From contig OX485808.1 of NCBI GenBank assembly GCA_950295325.1, positions 43,175,180-43,239,179 of the forward strand: a stretch of 64,000 nt of DNA, read 5' to 3'. Both the position numbers and the translations under genes were made by a program. This stretch comes from Polytrichum commune. Taxonomy: Eukaryota; Streptophyta; Polytrichopsida; Polytrichales; Polytrichaceae. Under the pieces are notes generated by a model. The model saw only the letters and a program-made list of their open reading frames with translations. It was not told where the DNA came from and searched no databases. Shown here one piece after another: positions 59,622-64,000 of the stretch. The stretch's first letter is position 1. Every line of letters starts with the position of its first letter.

Positions 59622-61350
59622 TCTCATCCTCTTCTTTTTTCAGTTTCCTAAAACACAATTGTAGTCAAGAGGGCTATATTTATCGCCCTGAGTTCTGCTG
59701 AAATTTTGTAGAATCTTTTCCCCTTTTTAGACATCCCTGTTTGATTACATTACTTCAGTGAAACCAATAACCCAGAAGAATTGGTGCAGTGCCGCTAGTT
59801 TCGCAGAGCTAGCGCCTTGTGCTGAGGTGCCAGAGTCGAGTAGTGTTTACCCTAAAGCAATCCTAGAAAGTCAATTCTTCTTCCAACTCAACAGCCCAAG
59901 TTTGTTCTTCTTTGATAGAGTTGGAACAGCGCCTCGTACGCGGTGGAGTCCATATTGGATGCACCCCGCCCCGCAGGCCTTTGTAACCAAACCACTGTCT
60001 ACTACTACCATGTGAAATAGGCTCATTCACAAGGGGACGAGGATGAGGATGATGTTGATGATGCTCACCTCCCTGTGTCAGATTCAGCTTCACTTTTTCA
60101 TTTTGTACATTACAACGTTTGCTGCTGTGGCCCCCTTCTTCCTCCTCATTCATAGTTTCGTACATTACTCAGAACCTCTTTCGGCCACTTTCGCTTCCCG
60201 ACCCTCTGTAACCGTCCTTTCCCCCCTGGCAGTAAAATGAAGAGGCCGACTGTGTTCCCCACACACCGTTTGCATCTCTGGTGCTTTGTTTGAATTCAAT
60301 TTTCTTGGAGAATGTTGAACTCATCAACCTTGCTTTGCATGGAATTGGAATTGTGGAGTAGTCCTCTGACTCGTGTACTTGACACTTCTGGGTTGAGCTT
60401 TGTGTACATCCTCTGTAGTCTTCAGAAGAACATAGTTCAGTAAATTAGCCCATGAAGTCTTGTGATATCATGCTATTTCCATTCCTATTGTGTAAAGAGC
60501 AAGGCACGAATGCATCAACCTAGAAAGTTGGTGATCTGAATACTTTTATGCACATAAAGACATGTGGCCCTCAAAGAGGTCATGCCATTTCTAAATTCAC
60601 CATTCTATATTTAGTAGACACCATATCTAGGTTCATTGTTCTATGGTCAATAGACACCATTTCTGGAGTCACCATTGTATGTTACACCATTCTTATGTTC
60701 AGTAGGCACCATCCTTGGTTCACCATTCTAGGCTCAATAGAAACTGTTTTTGGTTGAATAGTGTACACAATTGCGAAGGCCAATGTGATTGATTAAACAG
60801 AAGAGATTCTTCACTTTGACCTCTTATAACATTTGCATCTTTGATATGAATCTTGACTCCAGTTTTGAAACCTGAAACGCCACTTCGAATGGCTAACCAG
60901 ATGAGGAAATCTCTGAACCAGTCCAAACCCCAAACAATATACCAGGGTCCTCTGCGGTTCAATTGTGTAAGTATGTTACTTTTTTCTAATAGCCTACTTA
61001 TCCTAAGATATAAAACGCACGATCAGTACTAGGATGGTTAGCAAATCCAAATTGAGGCAATAGCGACTTTTCTAATAATTTCCAGATCTTATGAGTATCT
61101 TTTGCATTATCAAATTAAAGGCTTTTGTTCAATTACATTATATTGACTATTGGGTTTAGAATGGTTATCATATTTTGAGTGGCTTCTTGGTATGCGTTCG
61201 TATAGCACACACATGGGTATCCAAATAAGAGAAGGAAGCGAATAAGGGATCTTTACCCTAAACTTATGCATATATAAATTTATACGAAGACATCATAGAC
61301 ATCGAAATTCGACGGGTCGGTTGAGCATTTCGCTTGATACCTCGGAGATA
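59622..61350. other. 3' flank of the flippase gene and spacer
   Basis: The first several hundred bases probably include the flippase 3' untranslated region. A degenerate tandem repeat of about 36 bp lies at 60594-60760. The short ORFs between 59758 and 60240 show no recognisable features, and no further gene is supported before the tRNA. Confidence 0.55.
60594..60760. repeat. Degenerate repeat of about 36 bp, four to five copies
   Basis: Repeated pattern 'ggttcaccattctatggtca' then 'atagacaccat'. The copies differ in several positions and one is extended. It lies downstream of the flippase gene, where no coding is seen. Confidence 0.65.
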
Positions 61351-61423
61351 GCCGTCCTAGCTCAGTTGGTAGAGCGCAAGGCTCTTAACCTTGTGGTCCA
61401 GGGTTCGAGCCCCTGGGGTGGCG
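61351..61423 (+). tRNA. tRNA-Lys (anticodon CUU)
   Basis: A full cloverleaf can be drawn. The acceptor stem is gccgtcc with gggtggc (two G-U pairs), and the D arm is gctc...gagc. The anticodon stem is caagg/ccttg with loop ctCTTaa, giving anticodon CUU for AAG codons. The T arm is caggg-ttcgagc-ccctg, with a discriminator G. A and B boxes (tagctcagttgg, ggttcgagccc) are intact. There is no intron, and CCA is not encoded, as usual in eukaryotes. Confidence 0.97.
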
Positions 61424-61426
61424 AAG

Positions 61427-61448
61427 TTTTTTTTTTTTTTTTTTTTTT
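61427..61448 (+). terminator. RNA polymerase III terminator (22 T)
   Basis: An uninterrupted run of 22 T begins four bases after the tRNA 3' end. Four or more T suffice for Pol III termination; this tract is unusually long. Confidence 0.9.
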
Positions 61449-62689
61449 GATGGCAACATCGATGCAGGAACATCGTAAGTCTCACGTCGCATTCCATATT
61501 TTTTCAATTACTTCGATGCAATTGATTCAACAAGCTCATCTTCATGGCTATTAGAGACATCATCATCATGAAACAGACATTCCACATGCACATCATCCTC
61601 TAAAGATACTGATTCTCGTTCAAAACTTGCAAGCGCAAGGAAGAAGACACCTCCACACAGAGCATTCATGCAAGAATTCTTTTGTCTAACCCAAAAGCTT
61701 GGCAGAAATGGACCATTGCGGTAAAACAATCTGAGAGACAGATGAAGTACCCTCAGACTCAAGACGCCAACTCAGAATCATCATCATAATCACTGTCCAG
61801 TTTGAAACCCTGTAGTAGGATGCAGCAATGTAATGCAATATGGAAGCTGTGAATATTTCAGAAGATAAAAAAATTCACGGGAGATGAAACCCTGTCAAGA
61901 AGTTGCAATGGAGCCAGCATACGGGGAATCCTTGAACAGGCTCAAAATGGTTCAGAGTGTCTGTTTTTGGGAAAGTCGGGAAGAAAAAATCGGACACAAC
62001 TAATTACCAAAGATCCTGACAAAACAAGCAGAGAGCCATGCCACAAAATCGTGGGCAAAAAAGAAGATAACGCCCAAAAACATCAGAAACACTGCCCAGT
62101 CGAACTTCATGTTTAAACTTCACTCGGATATCCAAGTTTTTGGATTGACAGGAACAAGAGAAGCATCTAAGTTCTCTCTGCTGCTTCTCAAAACTAAGTC
62201 ATGCTAATGGGACCTGTTGCACAGGTTTTGTTCGTCCTCTAAATGAATGGGTTTCCATGTTACAATCCCTAACTACACCATACACCTATTCAAGGGATCC
62301 CAAGGGTCATAAACTCTATGAGCTCGCTTGATCCCCTATGAGCTCGCCACCTTCTACACCTGAAAAGGTAGTTCAAGGCTTTTGTTCCCTAATATGTACT
62401 TATTATATACCCCCAGAGCCACCAGGATGATGGGTCACACTGGAAAAATCCAATTACTTGGCTGATGCAAAAAATGAGATGTCTGAGAAGAACAAATTGA
62501 TCTTATGAGGGAAAGGCAGACAAAGCCCATGCGTGGGAAAGAATTATACAACGAAACTTGCAGTTTTGCAATGTAGGCTTGACAGAAAGGGGACTATGAC
62601 ATAGAGAAGTCATAGCTGGGTGATGTGGGGGAGATCTTTCGATGACACACGGCCTTGAAATAAAGAGAAAAATGCAAGGAGGAAGGTTC
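61449..62689. other. 3' flank of the syntaxin gene
   Basis: It probably includes the 3' untranslated region of the minus-strand syntaxin gene. No ORF is supported. A minus-strand ORF at 61508-61762 has no recognisable content. Confidence 0.5.
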
Positions 62690-63481
62690 TCAGGCTAGTA
62701 AAACGAGGACGACGCCAACTAAGATAGTGCCAATGACCGCCAAAATCACACATTTCCAGTACTCTGACGACTTTGAGCTCTTAGCTGCACGAGTGAGATG
62801 AATGTTCGCCTGAACGGTTGCCGAATGCGAACTTTCAATGTTGGCTTCGATGTCATCGATCATATAACCTTGATTCGACACAATTTGTGCCAAGTCTTTG
62901 AAAATCTCGCTCACTTCGCCTATTTGTTGCTGAATTTCTTGGATCCCCTGCTCCCTCTCCTCGATCACAGAAGCATTAAACAGGACCTCAGACTCGTTTG
63001 CTTCCACAATTTGCACCGACTGTAATAACGATGATGCTTGGTCAGATTCTTCACCATTCGCCCACCTTGAGTTCAATTGCGGAAGGTTAACAGACGGGGG
63101 CAGAACGGGTGCATATTTCTTCTCTCGAGACTGAGCAGTTTTCTGGGCGCTTTGAAACTCCAGCAACACTGCTTGGAAGTCTTTCGCAAGTTTGGCATCC
63201 CTAATCCTCTTGTTAGCGCTTGCAGAGGACAAATGATCAGTCACATTCTCCTCTTTCAATTTTGCCACGGTTTCATCCACAAGCTGGCTTATCTTATGTT
63301 CGGTTGCATGCAGCTTCTCACGAAGTGCCGGGGTATCTTTTGGACTCCCAAGTATGTTCACCAAACGCTTAAAAGTGGACACACTCGTATTGATCCGGAA
63401 CACACCAGCTGCAACGACATCGCTGTGATCTTGCCTCTGAACCTCGGCGTTTGAGCCTGATTCAAAATCTTGGAAGCTCAT
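62690..63481 (-). CDS. Qa-SNARE, SYP2-type syntaxin (vacuolar/prevacuolar)
   Basis: 263 residues in one exon. Qa-SNAREs supply one helix to the four-helix bundle that fuses membranes; the plant SYP2 group acts at the prevacuolar compartment and vacuole. The N-terminus MSFQDFESG is typical of the group. An Habc domain spans roughly residues 25-130 (GVFRINTSVSTFKRLVNILG, then two further helices). The SNARE helix runs about 172-234, with the zero-layer glutamine at Gln204 in IVSNQGYMIDDIEANI. A C-terminal membrane anchor follows at 244-263 (CVILAVIGTILVGVVLVLLA). The length matches plant SYP22-like proteins. The start is the first ATG, and the stop is TGA at 62690-62692. No lesion is seen. I assign the SYP2 group, not a specific orthologue. 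Confidence 0.95.
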   Translation of the reverse strand: MSFQDFESGSNAEVQRQDHSDVVAAGVFRINTSVSTFKRLVNILGSPKDTPALREKLHATEHKISQLVDETVAKLKEENVTDHLSSASANKRIRDAKLAKDFQAVLLEFQSAQKTAQSREKKYAPVLPPSVNLPQLNSRWANGEESDQASSLLQSVQIVEANESEVLFNASVIEEREQGIQEIQQQIGEVSEIFKDLAQIVSNQGYMIDDIEANIESSHSATVQANIHLTRAAKSSKSSEYWKCVILAVIGTILVGVVLVLLA

Positions 63482-64000
63482 GATTCTCTCTTATCTTCAA
63501 TGATGAAGTTGCAATTCGGATGTCAAAACAGAAAGACGTTCAAAGTGTCTCTTAAAGTGGGGTTCTCTCTTCCTCTGCACACAATTTGATTGCTTTCAAA
63601 AAACTGCACTCAAACTGCAACGGCAAGCACGCGGCTGTAACCTTCAATTGAAGGTATCTCACCTCCGCCAAGTTCACTCCACCGACATCTTCAATAAAAA
63701 CCACTACCCTCTCTGCAAATAAACAAGTACAAAGCTTCAGTCACTGGGGTTTCACAACAGATCAAAGTGCAACGAACTGCCATACCTCCAGATCTGCAAA
63801 GTAGGAAGAGGATCTCATAGGTGAATCGAGGTTTCGCCAGTTTGATTTACTTAAATCATGCATTGGTGACATCCAGAGACCAATATCCTCCTCCATAACC
63901 TCCTCCATAACCACAATCTGCAAGAATTCTGGTCTCTGGATGTACAATAATTCTGAACAAGAAAGTGCACTTAAAAGCGATAACAAAGTGACCAAATCAT
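63482..64000 (-). other. Leader of the syntaxin gene with a possible short intron
   Basis: On the minus strand a donor (tggag|gtatgg) and acceptor (tatttgcag|agagg) define a possible 73-nt intron at 63713-63785 in the 5' untranslated region. A 77-codon upstream ORF (63995-63762) has no recognisable domain and is more likely leader sequence or an upstream ORF than a gene. The transcription start lies at or beyond the window edge. Confidence 0.4.

Noticed and set aside
63762-63995. 77-codon minus-strand ORF before the syntaxin
   Set aside because: It lies in the probable 5' leader with a likely short intron at its end. It could be an upstream ORF, but nothing supports a separate protein.

Overview
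The window is nuclear DNA of a green plant. The evidence is intron-rich genes with GT-AG junctions, a plastid-type glutathione peroxidase with a long transit-peptide-like N-terminus, an ALA1-type P4-ATPase flippase, a plant SYP2-type syntaxin and a Pol III tRNA gene. I cannot fix the lineage. The long, AT-rich, gene-free spacer full of small inverted-repeat transposons would fit several land-plant groups.

Layout. (1) 8-3974, plus strand: a six-exon glutathione peroxidase gene whose 2.1-kb first intron is made of degraded tandem repeats. (2) 3975-21358: an AT-rich spacer with no convincing host gene. It holds Tourist-like MITEs with TTA duplications (one nested inside another element), a CACTA-like hairpin element, dispersed repeats and microsatellites. 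(3) 21359-34546: a structurally complete Mutator-like element of 13,170 bp. It has 250-266 bp GC-rich terminal inverted repeats and a perfect 9-bp target duplication (caaactttt). Inside it are a DDE/SWIM transposase on the plus strand with visible lesions, a small ORF with its own promoter, and a long convergent gene of unknown family on the minus strand. One intron of that gene carries a 2.7-kb insertion flanked by an 8-bp repeat. (4) 34547-49170: more AT-rich spacer with a Stowaway-like element, further copies of the same repeat families and a long hexanucleotide microsatellite. (5) 49171-59621: a GC-rich upstream region, a leader with three 240-290 bp repeats, and a nine-exon P4-ATPase gene on the plus strand. 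(6) 61351-61423: tRNA-Lys(CUU). (7) 62690-63481, minus strand: a single-exon Qa-SNARE coding region whose leader runs to the right edge.

The host genes are unrelated housekeeping genes (thiol peroxidase, lipid flippase, vacuolar SNARE) with no sign of co-function. The part most likely to be undescribed is the Mutator-like element. It pairs a transposase with a second, long, zinc-finger-containing protein of unknown family. It also carries an over-represented 8-mer (ATGTTACA / TGTAACAT), mostly in its non-coding parts. That layout resembles the Arabidopsis VANDAL elements, which encode anti-silencing proteins that bind motifs repeated within the element. The functional parallel is inference.
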